DNA of 64,000 nt from Salinarimonas sp046292825 (GTDB lineage: Bacteria; Pseudomonadota; Alphaproteobacteria; Rhizobiales; Beijerinckiaceae). Shown here piece after piece: positions 54,315 through 62,799 of this stretch. Below the pieces are notes generated by a model. It ran no database searches. It saw only the letters and a program-made list of their open reading frames with translations, and was not told the DNA's origin. Location of the stretch: NCBI RefSeq assembly GCF_046292825.1, contig NZ_JBKBQG010000020.1, positions 1 to 64,000 on the forward strand, in the 5' to 3' direction. Positions within the stretch are counted from its first letter, which is position 1, and each line of letters starts with the position of its first letter. The position numbers and the translations under genes are program-made.

Positions 54315-55523
54315 ATGCCCGAGGCCTACATCTACGATCACGTCCGCACCCCGCGCGGTCGCGGCAAGGCGGACGGATCGCTGCACGAGGTGCCGGCCGT
54401 CGATCTCTCGGTGACGACGCTGAAGGCGATCCAGGATCGAAACCACCTCAATCCGGTGATGATCGAGGACGTGGTGCTCGGCTGCGTCGACCCCGTCGGC
54501 GAGGCGGGCGGCGACATCGCCCGCGCGGCCGCCCTCAAGGCCGGCTTCGGCAAGGAGGTGCCGGGCGTCCAGATCAACCGCTTCTGCGCGTCGGGCCTCG
54601 ACGCCGTCAACCTCGCGGCCGCCCAGGTGATGAGCGGCATGAAGGAGATGACGATCGGCGGCGGCGTCGAATCCATGAGCCGCATCGGCATGGCAGCCTC
54701 GGGAGGGGCCTGGCCGGTCGATCCCAAGCTCGCGATCGACACCTATTTCCTGCCGCAAGGCATCGCCGCCGACCTGATCGCGACGAAATACGGCTTCTCG
54801 CGCGACGACGTCGACGCCTTCGCCGTCGAAAGCCAGAAGCGCGCCGCCCGCGCCTGGGACGAGGGGCGCTTTTCGAAATCGGTGGTTCCGGTGCGCGACG
54901 TGAACGGGCTCGTGATCCTCGATCGCGACGAGCACCTGCGTCCGCAGACGGACATGCAGTCGCTCGGCCAGCTCAAGGCCGCCTTCGAGCAGATGGGCGA
55001 CATGGCGGGCTTCGACGCGGTCGCGATCGCGGCGCATCCGGACGTCGAGTTCGTCACCCACGTCCACCATGCCGGCAATTCGTCCGGCATCGTCGACGGC
55101 GCCTCGGCCGTGCTGATCGGCACCAAGGCGGCGGGCGAGATGGCCGGCATCAAGCCGCGCGCGCGGCTGCGCGCCTTCGCCTCGATCGGCTCGGACCTCG
55201 CGCTGATGCTGACGGGCCCCATCGACGTCACCGCCTTGGTGCTCAAGAAGGCGGGCATGGAGGTCTCCGACGTCGATCTGTTCGAGATCAACGAGGCCTT
55301 CTCGGCGGTGGTCCTGCGCTACATGCAGGCGCTCGATCTCGATCCGGAGCGTGTGAACCCCTGCGGCGGCGCGATCGCCATGGGCCACCCGCTCGGCGCC
55401 ACCGGCGCCATGGTGCTCGGCACCGCGCTCGACGAGCTCGAGCGCACGGACAAGTCGGTCGCGCTCGTCACGCTCTGCGTCGCCGCAGGCATGGGCACCG
55501 CCGCGATCATCGAGCGCGTGTGA
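54315..55523 (+). CDS. Acetyl-CoA C-acyltransferase (thiolase, FadA-like)
   Basis: A 402-residue thiolase that cleaves 3-ketoacyl-CoA. The acylated cysteine is in QINRFCASGLD, the catalytic histidine is in GGAIAMGHPLGATGA and the second cysteine is in LCVAAGMG. ATG follows GGGAG. The hydratase/dehydrogenase gene follows after 14 bases, so the pair forms a fatty-acid beta-oxidation complex like FadA with FadB/FadJ. Confidence 0.94.
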   Translation: MPEAYIYDHVRTPRGRGKADGSLHEVPAVDLSVTTLKAIQDRNHLNPVMIEDVVLGCVDPVGEAGGDIARAAALKAGFGKEVPGVQINRFCASGLDAVNLAAAQVMSGMKEMTIGGGVESMSRIGMAASGGAWPVDPKLAIDTYFLPQGIAADLIATKYGFSRDDVDAFAVESQKRAARAWDEGRFSKSVVPVRDVNGLVILDRDEHLRPQTDMQSLGQLKAAFEQMGDMAGFDAVAIAAHPDVEFVTHVHHAGNSSGIVDGASAVLIGTKAAGEMAGIKPRARLRAFASIGSDLALMLTGPIDVTALVLKKAGMEVSDVDLFEINEAFSAVVLRYMQALDLDPERVNPCGGAIAMGHPLGATGAMVLGTALDELERTDKSVALVTLCVAAGMGTAAIIERV

Positions 55524-55537
55524 CGGGAGGACACGAG

Positions 55538-57739
55538 ATGGATCTCACGAATTTCCGCTTCGAAATCGATGCCGACGGCATCGCCACCGCCACCTGGGAC
55601 ATGCCCGACCGCTCGATGAACGTCATCACCGTCGCGGTGATGGACGAGCTCGACGCGATCCTCCAGCGCGTCGTCTCCGACGAGGGCATCAAGGGCTGCG
55701 TGATCGCCTCCGCCAAGAACGATTTTTCGGGCGGCGCCGATCTCACGATGCTCCAGGGCCTGCGCGATCTCTTCGTGAAGCTCTCGGGAGAGCGCGGCGA
55801 GGAGGAGGCGATGCGCGTCTTCTTCGAGGAATCGCGGCGTCTCTCGCTCCTCTACCGGCGCATCGAGACGGCGGGCAAGCCCTTCGTCGCGGCGGTGCAC
55901 GGAATCTGCCTCGGCGGCGCCTTCGAGCTCGCCCTCGCCTGCCATCGCCGTGTGCTCTGCGACCACGACCGCACCAAGGTGGGGCTTCCCGAGATCAAGG
56001 TCGGCCTCTTCCCCGGCGCCGGCGGCACGCAGCGCGTGGCGCGCCTGATGCAGACGGGCGACGCCCTGCAGATGCTGTTCAAGGGCCAGCAGATCAAGGG
56101 ATTGATGGCCCGCAACATGGGCCTCGTCCACGAGGTCGTGCCCCACGACAAGCTCATCGAGACCGCCAAGGACTACATCCGCCAGGGCGGCAAGGCGGTC
56201 GCGCCCTGGGACGAGAAGGGCTTCAAGCTGCCCTCCAACAAGGTCTATTCGGCCGCCGGCATGCAGATCTGGCCGGCCGCGAACGCGATCTATCGCCGCG
56301 AGACGAACGACAACTACCCCGCCGCCAAGGCCATCCTGCAATCGGTCTACGAGGGCCTGCAGCTGCCGATGGACCTCGCGCTTCGCGTCGAGTCCCGCTA
56401 TTTCGCGAAGATCCTGCGCTCGCCGGAGGCGGCGGCGATGATCCGCACGCTCTTCGTCTCGATGGGCGAGCTCAACAAGGGCGCGCGCCGCCCGGCTTCC
56501 GCGCCGAAGACGAACCTCAAGAAGATCGGCGTCGTCGGCGCGGGCTTCATGGGCGCGGGCGTCGCCTACGTCTCCGCGGCGGCGGGCTTCGAGGTCGTCC
56601 TCGTCGACCGCGACATGGAGGCGGCGGAGAAGGGCAAGGCCTATTCGCAGAAGCTGATGTCCGATCAGGTGATGAAGGGCCGCGCCAAGGGCGCCGACCG
56701 CGACGCGCTCCTCGCCCTCATCACCCCGAGCGCCTCCTATGCCGATCTCTCGGGCTGCGACCTCGTGATCGAGGCCGTGTTCGAGGATCCGAAGGTCAAG
56801 GCGCAGGTCATCGCCGAGGTCGAGGCGGCCGTGGGCGAGCGCGCGATCTTCGGCTCGAACACCTCGACCCTTCCGATCTCGGGGCTCGCCAAGGCCTCCG
56901 CCCGCCCTGAGCGCTTCATCGGCATCCATTTCTTCTCGCCGGTCGAGAAGATGATGCTCGTCGAGATCATCATGGGCGAGAAGACGGGCGAGGAGGCGCT
57001 CGCGACCGCGCTCGATTTCGTGCGGGCGATCAAGAAGACGCCGATCGTCGTCAACGACGCGCGCGGCTTCTTCGCCAATCGCTGCGTGGGCGCCTACATC
57101 CTCGAAGGGCACAAGATGCTCACCGAGGGCGTGCCGCCCGCCATGATCGAGAACGCGGGCAAGGCGGCGGGCATGCCGGTCGGGCCGCTCTCGCTCAACG
57201 ACGAGGTGGCGCTCGATCTCGCGCTCAAGATCGTCAAGGCGACGAAGGCGCAGCTCGGCGAGGGCGCGGTCGACCCGGCGCAGGAAGCGCTCCTCGTCGC
57301 CATGGTCGAGACGGAAGGCCGGCTCGGCCGCAAGAACCGCAAGGGCTTCTACGATTATCCGGAGGGCGGCAAGAAGCGGCTCTGGCCGGGGCTCTCGGAC
57401 CTCGTGAAGGCGCCGCGGCTCGGCGAGACGATCGATTTCGAGGAGCTGCAGGAGCGCCTCCTGATCGCCCAGGCGCTCGAGGCGGCGCGCACGGTCGAGG
57501 AAGGGGTGATCACCGATCCGCGCGAGGCCGATGTCGGCTCGATCCTCGGCTTCGGCTTCGCGCCGTTCACGGGCGGCGCCCTCTCCTATATCGACATGAT
57601 GGGGGCCAAGACCTTCGTCGAGAAGGCGGAGCGCCTCGCGGAGATCCACGGGCCCCGCTTCGCGCCCCCGCAGCTCCTGCGCGACATGGCCGCGCGGGGC
57701 GAGACCTTCTACGGACGCGCGAAGACGAAGGCGGCGTGA
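55538..57739 (+). CDS. Bifunctional enoyl-CoA hydratase / 3-hydroxyacyl-CoA dehydrogenase (FadJ/FadB-like)
   Basis: A 733-residue fused enzyme. The N-terminal crotonase domain (about 1-300) has GICLGGAFELALACH and LPEIKVGLFPGAGGTQRV. The NAD-binding domain (about 325-500) has IGVVGAGFMGAGVAYVSA and the catalytic histidine in IGIHFFSPVEKM; the C-terminal dehydrogenase domain has NRCVGAYILEG and GRKNRKGFYDY. It performs two consecutive steps of beta-oxidation and pairs with the thiolase upstream. The ATG at 55538 has GGGAGG upstream. Confidence 0.94.
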   Translation: MDLTNFRFEIDADGIATATWDMPDRSMNVITVAVMDELDAILQRVVSDEGIKGCVIASAKNDFSGGADLTMLQGLRDLFVKLSGERGEEEAMRVFFEESRRLSLLYRRIETAGKPFVAAVHGICLGGAFELALACHRRVLCDHDRTKVGLPEIKVGLFPGAGGTQRVARLMQTGDALQMLFKGQQIKGLMARNMGLVHEVVPHDKLIETAKDYIRQGGKAVAPWDEKGFKLPSNKVYSAAGMQIWPAANAIYRRETNDNYPAAKAILQSVYEGLQLPMDLALRVESRYFAKILRSPEAAAMIRTLFVSMGELNKGARRPASAPKTNLKKIGVVGAGFMGAGVAYVSAAAGFEVVLVDRDMEAAEKGKAYSQKLMSDQVMKGRAKGADRDALLALITPSASYADLSGCDLVIEAVFEDPKVKAQVIAEVEAAVGERAIFGSNTSTLPISGLAKASARPERFIGIHFFSPVEKMMLVEIIMGEKTGEEALATALDFVRAIKKTPIVVNDARGFFANRCVGAYILEGHKMLTEGVPPAMIENAGKAAGMPVGPLSLNDEVALDLALKIVKATKAQLGEGAVDPAQEALLVAMVETEGRLGRKNRKGFYDYPEGGKKRLWPGLSDLVKAPRLGETIDFEELQERLLIAQALEAARTVEEGVITDPREADVGSILGFGFAPFTGGALSYIDMMGAKTFVEKAERLAEIHGPRFAPPQLLRDMAARGETFYGRAKTKAA

Positions 57740-57829
57740 TCGTCGCCAACGGGGAGGGGGAGCCCCCTCCCCTGCTCGGCCCGAATGTCGTTATCAAGTC
57801 AGTCGCGCCGACAGGGTGAGTGCTCCACC

Positions 57830-58023
57830 GGTGTCATCCCCGGCCGGAGGTCGCTTGCGACCGGAGGGGAAGGGGACCCAGCACGAGAATTGCTTGCGGA
57901 GCAAGCACTTGTGGCGGCGACGAGCCGCCTGGTCGGCGGCGCGAGCGCTTGCTCCGCAAGCGTCTTCCTGCGCTGGGTCCCCTTCCCCTGCGCACGCTAC
58001 GCGTGCTCCGGCCGGGGATGACA
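57830..58023. repeat. Family C palindromic element, copy 2
   Basis: It begins GTGTCATCCCCGGCCGGAG and ends CTCCGGCCGGGGATGACAC, with GGGGAAGGGGACCCAGC and its mirror inside, and an inner GCTTGCGGAGCAAGC hairpin. With copy 1 it flanks the beta-oxidation operon. The rest of the 57740-58307 gap shows only a family B remnant. Confidence 0.8.
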
Positions 58024-58046
58024 CGGGGGAGCAGCCCCGACGTTGT

Positions 58047-58115
58047 AATCCCAAACGCTAGAGGGCAATCCGGAACCCATACGCACGACGTCGCAGTCGC
58101 AGCCTGTAGGCTGCG
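58047..58115. repeat. Degenerate family B element with an intact core hairpin
   Basis: GTAATCCCAAACG and CCGGAACCCA resemble family B arms, and the core GCAGCC-TGTA-GGCTGC hairpin is intact near 58098-58113. The far arm is missing. Confidence 0.55.
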
Positions 58116-58307
58116 TTTCTTCATCATGCGCGAGGGTGAGGTGGTGGAGCAAGCACGGCATGCGCGCTCGGACGGTCGTCGCGTGTAGGGGTCCCGCTCC
58201 AGCCGCACCAGGCGGTGCGTCATGCCCCCCGACGAGACCATCAGCGTCGAATGGAGCTGCGTCGGCACCCGACCGAAACCGGACCCGAGCCGCGCGGACG
58301 CGCGCCC

Positions 58308-59468
58308 TCACCCCCGCGCGGTCATCGTCTCGATCACCACCCGCGCCGCGGCGGCGCTCGGGGTCTCGCCGCCGAGATCCATGGCGGCGTCGATGCGCGC
58401 GAAGGCCGCCTCCTGGGCGCGCCGCGCGGGCGTGTCGTCGCACAAGGGCGCGAGCGCGTCGGCGAGGCGCTCGGCGGTCACCTGATCCTGCACGAATTCC
58501 GGGATCGCCTTCTCCCCGAGAACGAGGTTCGCGAGCACGATCGTGTCGACGGTCAGCAGGAAGCGCAGGCTCTCCTCGAGCTTCGACACCTTGTAGGCGA
58601 CGATCATCGGCACGCCCGAGAGCGCGAGCTCGAGCGTGACGGTGCCGGAGGCCGCGAGCGCGACCTGCGCGCGGCGGAAGGCCTCGAATTTGGCCGCCTC
58701 ACCGCGCACGATACGCGGCTTCTGCGCCCAGCCCGCCACCCCCTCCTCGACGAGGGGCAGGACGTGGTCGACGGCCGGCAGGGTCACCGACACGGGGCGG
58801 CCGAGGCTCTCGGCGAGCCGGGCGATCGCCCCGCCGAAGGGCGCCATCAGCCGGGAGACCTCCGAGCGGCGCGAGCCCGGCAGGACGAGGAGCTCGAGCG
58901 GCCCCTCCCCGATCGCCGCCCGCTCGCCGGGCGCGGGGCGCAGGTCTCGGGTGCGCTCGATCAGCGGATGGCCGACATAGGTGCAAGGCGGACCGCCCAA
59001 GCGCCGATGCGCCGCCGGCTCGAACGGCTTGAGCGCCATGACATGATCGACATAGGCGCGCATCGACCGCGCGCGCCAGGGCCGCCAGGCCCAGACGGTC
59101 GGCGAGACGTAGTTCACGATCGGCAGACCGGGCAGCCGGCGCCGCACGCGGCGCGCCACCCGGTGGGTGAAATCCGGGCTGTCGATCACGACGAGCATGT
59201 CGGGCGCCGCCGCGACGACGGCGTCCGCCGCCTGCCGGATGCGCGCGAGCAGGCTCGGCAGGCGCGCGATCACCGGCAGGATGCCCATCACCGAGATGTC
59301 GGCCATGGGAAACAGGCTCGTCACCCCCGCCCGCGCCATGCGCTCCCCGCCGATGCCGGAGAACCGCGCCTGCGGCAGGCGCTCGCGCAGCGCCTCGATC
59401 AGGCGGGCGCCGAGCTGATCGCCCGATTCCTCGCCCGCGATGAGATAGATATGCGGATCGGGCTTCAT
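58308..59468 (-). CDS. lpxB: Lipid-A-disaccharide synthase
   Basis: A 386-residue glycosyltransferase (family 19) joining UDP-diacylglucosamine and lipid X. It has LIAGEESGDQLGARLIEAL, YVSPTVWAWRPWRA, LVLPGSRRSEV and the sugar-donor region ASGTVTLELALSGVPMIVAYK. It is the last gene of the bamA-lpxD-fabZ-lpxA-lpxI-lpxB run and overlaps lpxI by four bases. Confidence 0.95.
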   Translation of the reverse strand: MKPDPHIYLIAGEESGDQLGARLIEALRERLPQARFSGIGGERMARAGVTSLFPMADISVMGILPVIARLPSLLARIRQAADAVVAAAPDMLVVIDSPDFTHRVARRVRRRLPGLPIVNYVSPTVWAWRPWRARSMRAYVDHVMALKPFEPAAHRRLGGPPCTYVGHPLIERTRDLRPAPGERAAIGEGPLELLVLPGSRRSEVSRLMAPFGGAIARLAESLGRPVSVTLPAVDHVLPLVEEGVAGWAQKPRIVRGEAAKFEAFRRAQVALAASGTVTLELALSGVPMIVAYKVSKLEESLRFLLTVDTIVLANLVLGEKAIPEFVQDQVTAERLADALAPLCDDTPARRAQEAAFARIDAAMDLGGETPSAAAARVVIETMTARG

Positions 59469-60358
59469 GCGCGCGGGTCCTCTCGCGGCGGATCGCAGGC
59501 GACGACGAAGATCCCGAGCCGATCGGCCTCGGCCGCCATGCTGGGCCGGTCCACCACGAGCGTCGCGCCGGCCGCGATCGCGATCCCGCGACAGCCGGCC
59601 TCGGCCGCGCGGGCGACCGTGCGCGGGCCCACGGTCGCGAGATCGACGCGCGGATCCTGTCCCGCCTTCGCGCCCTTGACGAGGACGCGCACGCCCTCCG
59701 CCTTCGTCTGCGCTCCGCCGAGAAGGCGCATGAAGCCGCGCCCGCGGTCGAGATCGGCGACGCGGGCGAGCATGCGATCGGTCCCCTCCGGGCCCTCCAC
59801 CGCGAGGATGCGCGCGTTCTCGACGACGAGCGCCTGGCCGATGTCGAAGGGCGAGAGCGCCGCGAGGCAGGCGAAGCCGACCGCCATCGTCGCGCGCGCC
59901 TCCGGCGGCACGCTCGGCCCGCCGATCGGCCCGGCCGCCGGCAGGAGAGCGGGCGCGACCTCGTGGGCGCCCAGCACGCGATGGCCCTCGTCCTCCAGGA
60001 GGCGGATCACGGCGCGCAGGAGATGATCGTCGCCGCGGCCGAAGATCTCGGCGAGCTCGCGGCGGTTGCGCCAGGCCGCGACGCCGGAGGCGAGCGCCGC
60101 CGGCGAGGGTCGGCTGACGCCGCCCGCGAGCACGATCTCGCAGGCGCCCCAGGCGCGCAGCTGGTCGAGGATCGTCGCGACGTCGAGGACGTCGACGACG
60201 CGCTCCGCCCGCGCCCGAAGATCGGCCTCGGCGAAGCCGCGCAGAGCGAGGATGCGGGTCGGGCGCCCCGCGGCGAGGGCCGCCTCGGCGACGATGCGCG
60301 GCAGCGCCCCCGCGCCGGCGACGAGCACGAGCGGGCGCGCCTCGCCCTCCCCGCTCAT
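59465..60358 (-). CDS. lpxI: UDP-2,3-diacylglucosamine diphosphatase LpxI
   Basis: A 297-residue enzyme (formerly DUF1009) that makes lipid X in alphaproteobacteria in place of LpxH. It has LVAGAGALPRIVAEAA, ILALRG, AGGVSRPS, GRGDDHLLRAVIRLLE, GHRVLGAHE and TVGPRTVARAAEAGCRGIA. Its ATG overlaps the lpxA stop (TGATG), and its stop overlaps the lpxB start. The much longer open frame on this strand is the same frame running back through lpxA and is not one gene. Confidence 0.93.
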   Translation of the reverse strand: MSGEGEARPLVLVAGAGALPRIVAEAALAAGRPTRILALRGFAEADLRARAERVVDVLDVATILDQLRAWGACEIVLAGGVSRPSPAALASGVAAWRNRRELAEIFGRGDDHLLRAVIRLLEDEGHRVLGAHEVAPALLPAAGPIGGPSVPPEARATMAVGFACLAALSPFDIGQALVVENARILAVEGPEGTDRMLARVADLDRGRGFMRLLGGAQTKAEGVRVLVKGAKAGQDPRVDLATVGPRTVARAAEAGCRGIAIAAGATLVVDRPSMAAEADRLGIFVVACDPPREDPRA

Positions 60359-61158
60359 CAGTCGGCGCCGTCCTTGGGCGTCAGCACCGAGCGGTCGCCG
60401 CGCGCCCGGATGAAGGCGAGGATCTCGGCGACCTGCGCATGCCCGCCATAGGCCTGCTCGACGTCCTCCAGCCGCTCCTCGAGCGTCCCCTCCGGCGCGA
60501 ACAGGAGCCGGTAGGCGCGGCGCAGGTCGTGGATGCTCTCGCGCGAGAAGCCGCGGCGGCGCAGGCCGATGATGTTGAGGCCGGCGAGCCGGGCGCGGTT
60601 GCCGAGCGCCATGCCGTAGGGGATCACGTCCTGCTCGATCGCCGACATGCCGCCCACGAAGGCGTAGGCGCCGATGCGCACCCGCTGGTGGAGCCCCGCG
60701 CCGCCCCCGATGATGGCGTGGTCCCCGATCTCGGTATGGCCGCCGAGCATGACGTTGTTCGTCAGCACGACGCCGTCGCCAAGCCTGCAATCGTGCGCGA
60801 CATGGCTGTAGGCGAGGAGGAAGCAGCGATCGCCGACGCGCGTCTCGAGCCCCCCGTGCGGCGTGCCGGGGTTCATCGTCACCGATTCGCGGATGATGCA
60901 ATCGGCCCCCACGATCAGCCGGTTCGGCTCGCCCTTGTATTTGAAGTCCTGCGGCGGATGGCCGAGCGCCGCGAAGGAGAAGATCTTCGTGCGCGCGCCG
61001 ATCGTCGTGTGCCCGGCGATCACCACGTGGCTCACGAGCTCGCAACCGTCGCCGAGCTCGACCTGCGGCCCGACATGGCAGAACGGTCCGACGACGACGT
61101 CGGCGCCGAGGCGGGCGCCGTCCTCGACGATCGCGCTCGGATGGATGCGCGCGCTCAC
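60358..61158 (-). CDS. lpxA: UDP-N-acetylglucosamine acyltransferase
   Basis: A 266-residue left-handed beta-helix trimer enzyme starting lipid A synthesis. Hexapeptide repeats (IHPSAIVEDGARLGADVVVG onward), the catalytic histidine region (LLAYSHVAHDCRLGD) and the C-terminal helical part (LRRAYRLLFA) are present. The GTG start (GTGA) overlaps the fabZ stop by four bases; longer starts lie inside fabZ. Confidence 0.95.
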   Translation of the reverse strand: MSARIHPSAIVEDGARLGADVVVGPFCHVGPQVELGDGCELVSHVVIAGHTTIGARTKIFSFAALGHPPQDFKYKGEPNRLIVGADCIIRESVTMNPGTPHGGLETRVGDRCFLLAYSHVAHDCRLGDGVVLTNNVMLGGHTEIGDHAIIGGGAGLHQRVRIGAYAFVGGMSAIEQDVIPYGMALGNRARLAGLNIIGLRRRGFSRESIHDLRRAYRLLFAPEGTLEERLEDVEQAYGGHAQVAEILAFIRARGDRSVLTPKDGAD

Positions 61159-61622
61159 TCGAGCACCAGCATGGCGGCGAGCTCCGCCTCGGCCACGACG
61201 GCGCCGTCGACCTTCGCCTCGCCGCGGTACCACCACATGTTCCGCCGCTGGTTGAGCTTCGTCATGTGGAACTCGACCGTGTCGCCGGGGATGACGGGCT
61301 TGCGGAACTTCGCCTTGTCGATCGTCATGAAATAGACCTGCTCGGGCTTCTTCGACTTGGCGAGGGACGCCAGCACGCAGATCGCGCCCGCCGTCTGCGC
61401 CATTCCCTCCAGGAGGAGCACGCCCGGGAAGATCGGCCGCGTCGGGAAATGACCGGTGAATTGCGGCTCGTTGAAGGTGACGTTCTTGATGCCGATGCAG
61501 GAGCGATCGGAATCGATGTCGCGGATGCGGTCGACGAGCAGGAAGGGGTAGCGGTGGGGCAGGAGCTCCAGGATGCGGACGATGTCGACGGCTTCGAGGC
61601 TCGTGGTCTCACTCTCGCTCAT
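61155..61622 (-). CDS. fabZ: 3-hydroxyacyl-ACP dehydratase FabZ
   Basis: A 155-residue hot-dog-fold dehydratase of fatty-acid synthesis. The active-site motif TGHFPTRPIFPGVLLLEGMA contains the catalytic His and Glu. It also has LLPHRYPFLLVDRI. It shares the 3-hydroxyacyl-ACP pool with LpxA and LpxD, which explains its position here. It starts 42 bases after lpxD ends. Confidence 0.96.
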   Translation of the reverse strand: MSESETTSLEAVDIVRILELLPHRYPFLLVDRIRDIDSDRSCIGIKNVTFNEPQFTGHFPTRPIFPGVLLLEGMAQTAGAICVLASLAKSKKPEQVYFMTIDKAKFRKPVIPGDTVEFHMTKLNQRRNMWWYRGEAKVDGAVVAEAELAAMLVLE

Positions 61623-61663
61623 CGCGCTCCCTCTCTCGTCTTCTCCGGCGCCGGGCCGCGGCG

Positions 61664-62734
61664 TCAGCTCTCGCTCGCCTCGCCGTCGTCTTTGGCGGAA
61701 ACGCGCCGGGATGCAAGCGTTTTGACGGCCGTGATCTCGCGGAACCAGTCCCGCACGGGCTTGGCCGGCGTGCCGCCCCAGCGCGCGCCCGGCGGCACGT
61801 CGCCATTGACGTTGGAGGAGCCCGCGATCTGCGCGCCCGCGCCGATCCGCACGTGACCGACGATTCCGACCTGACCGCCGAGCACGACGAAATCCTCGAG
61901 CGTCGCCGAGCCCGAGATGCCGACCTGGGCGACGATCACGCAATGGCGGCCGATGACGACGTTGTGGGCGATCTGGACGAGGTTGTCGATCTTGGTCCCC
62001 TCCCCGATCACGGTGTCGCGCGAGGAGCCGCGGTCGATCGTCGTGTTGGCGCCGATCTCGACGTCGTCCTGGATGACGACGCGGCCGACCTGGGGGACCT
62101 TGGCGTGGCCGCGCCCGCCCATGGCGAAGCCGAAGCCGTCCTGCCCGATCCGCACCCCCGCATGGACGATGACGCGGTTGCCGACGAGCGCATGGGACAA
62201 AGTCGCGCCGGGCCCGATCGAACAATCGCGGCCGATGCGGCATTGCGGGCCGACGACGGCATTGGCGCAGACGATGCTGCCGGCGCCGATCTCCGCATGC
62301 GGGCCGACGACGGCACCGGGATCGATCGTCGCGCCGTGCTCGATACGCGCGGTCGGGTGGACGATGGCGCCGGGGGAGACGCCCTGCGCGGAGAAACTCG
62401 ATTGCGGCCGCGTCGCCTCGGGGAAGAGCCGGGCGAGCACGGCCGCGAAGACCCGGTAGGGATCGCCGACGACGAGCTCGATCGTGCCGGAGGGCGCCTT
62501 GCCGGCGAAGCGGCGGGACAGGAGCACGAGCCCCGCCTGCGTCGCGGCGAGGGACGGCGCGTAGCGCGGATTGTCCATGTAGGCGATTGCCGACGGCGCT
62601 GCGTGATCGAGCGCAGCCGCCCCCGTGAAGGCGCGTTCCGGGTCGGCACCCTCGGGAACGGCGATGCCGGCGAGTTCGGCGACCTCGCGAAGCGAGATCG
62701 CACCCGCGGCCGGAAAGAAGACGGGCTCCGCCAT
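61664..62734 (-). CDS. lpxD: UDP-3-O-acylglucosamine N-acyltransferase
   Basis: A 356-residue enzyme adding the second acyl chain in lipid A synthesis. An N-terminal uridine-binding domain is followed by hexapeptide repeats (VHPTARIEHGATIDPGAVVG), the catalytic histidine in QIAHNVVIG, and a C-terminal helix. It lies between bamA and fabZ. Confidence 0.95.
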   Translation of the reverse strand: MAEPVFFPAAGAISLREVAELAGIAVPEGADPERAFTGAAALDHAAPSAIAYMDNPRYAPSLAATQAGLVLLSRRFAGKAPSGTIELVVGDPYRVFAAVLARLFPEATRPQSSFSAQGVSPGAIVHPTARIEHGATIDPGAVVGPHAEIGAGSIVCANAVVGPQCRIGRDCSIGPGATLSHALVGNRVIVHAGVRIGQDGFGFAMGGRGHAKVPQVGRVVIQDDVEIGANTTIDRGSSRDTVIGEGTKIDNLVQIAHNVVIGRHCVIVAQVGISGSATLEDFVVLGGQVGIVGHVRIGAGAQIAGSSNVNGDVPPGARWGGTPAKPVRDWFREITAVKTLASRRVSAKDDGEASES

Positions 62735-62756
62735 AGGCTCCCTCGCGCCTGTCGTC

Positions 62757-62782
62757 GGAGCGCGGCGGGAGGGCCGCGCTCC
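62757..62782 (-). other. Perfect 10-bp GC hairpin between bamA and lpxD
   Basis: GGAGCGCGGC pairs with GCCGCGCTCC over a six-base loop, with no T-run after it. It could reduce read-through from bamA or stabilise the bamA message rather than terminate fully. Confidence 0.5.
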
Positions 62783-62799
62783 GCAAGCAACGATGCGCG

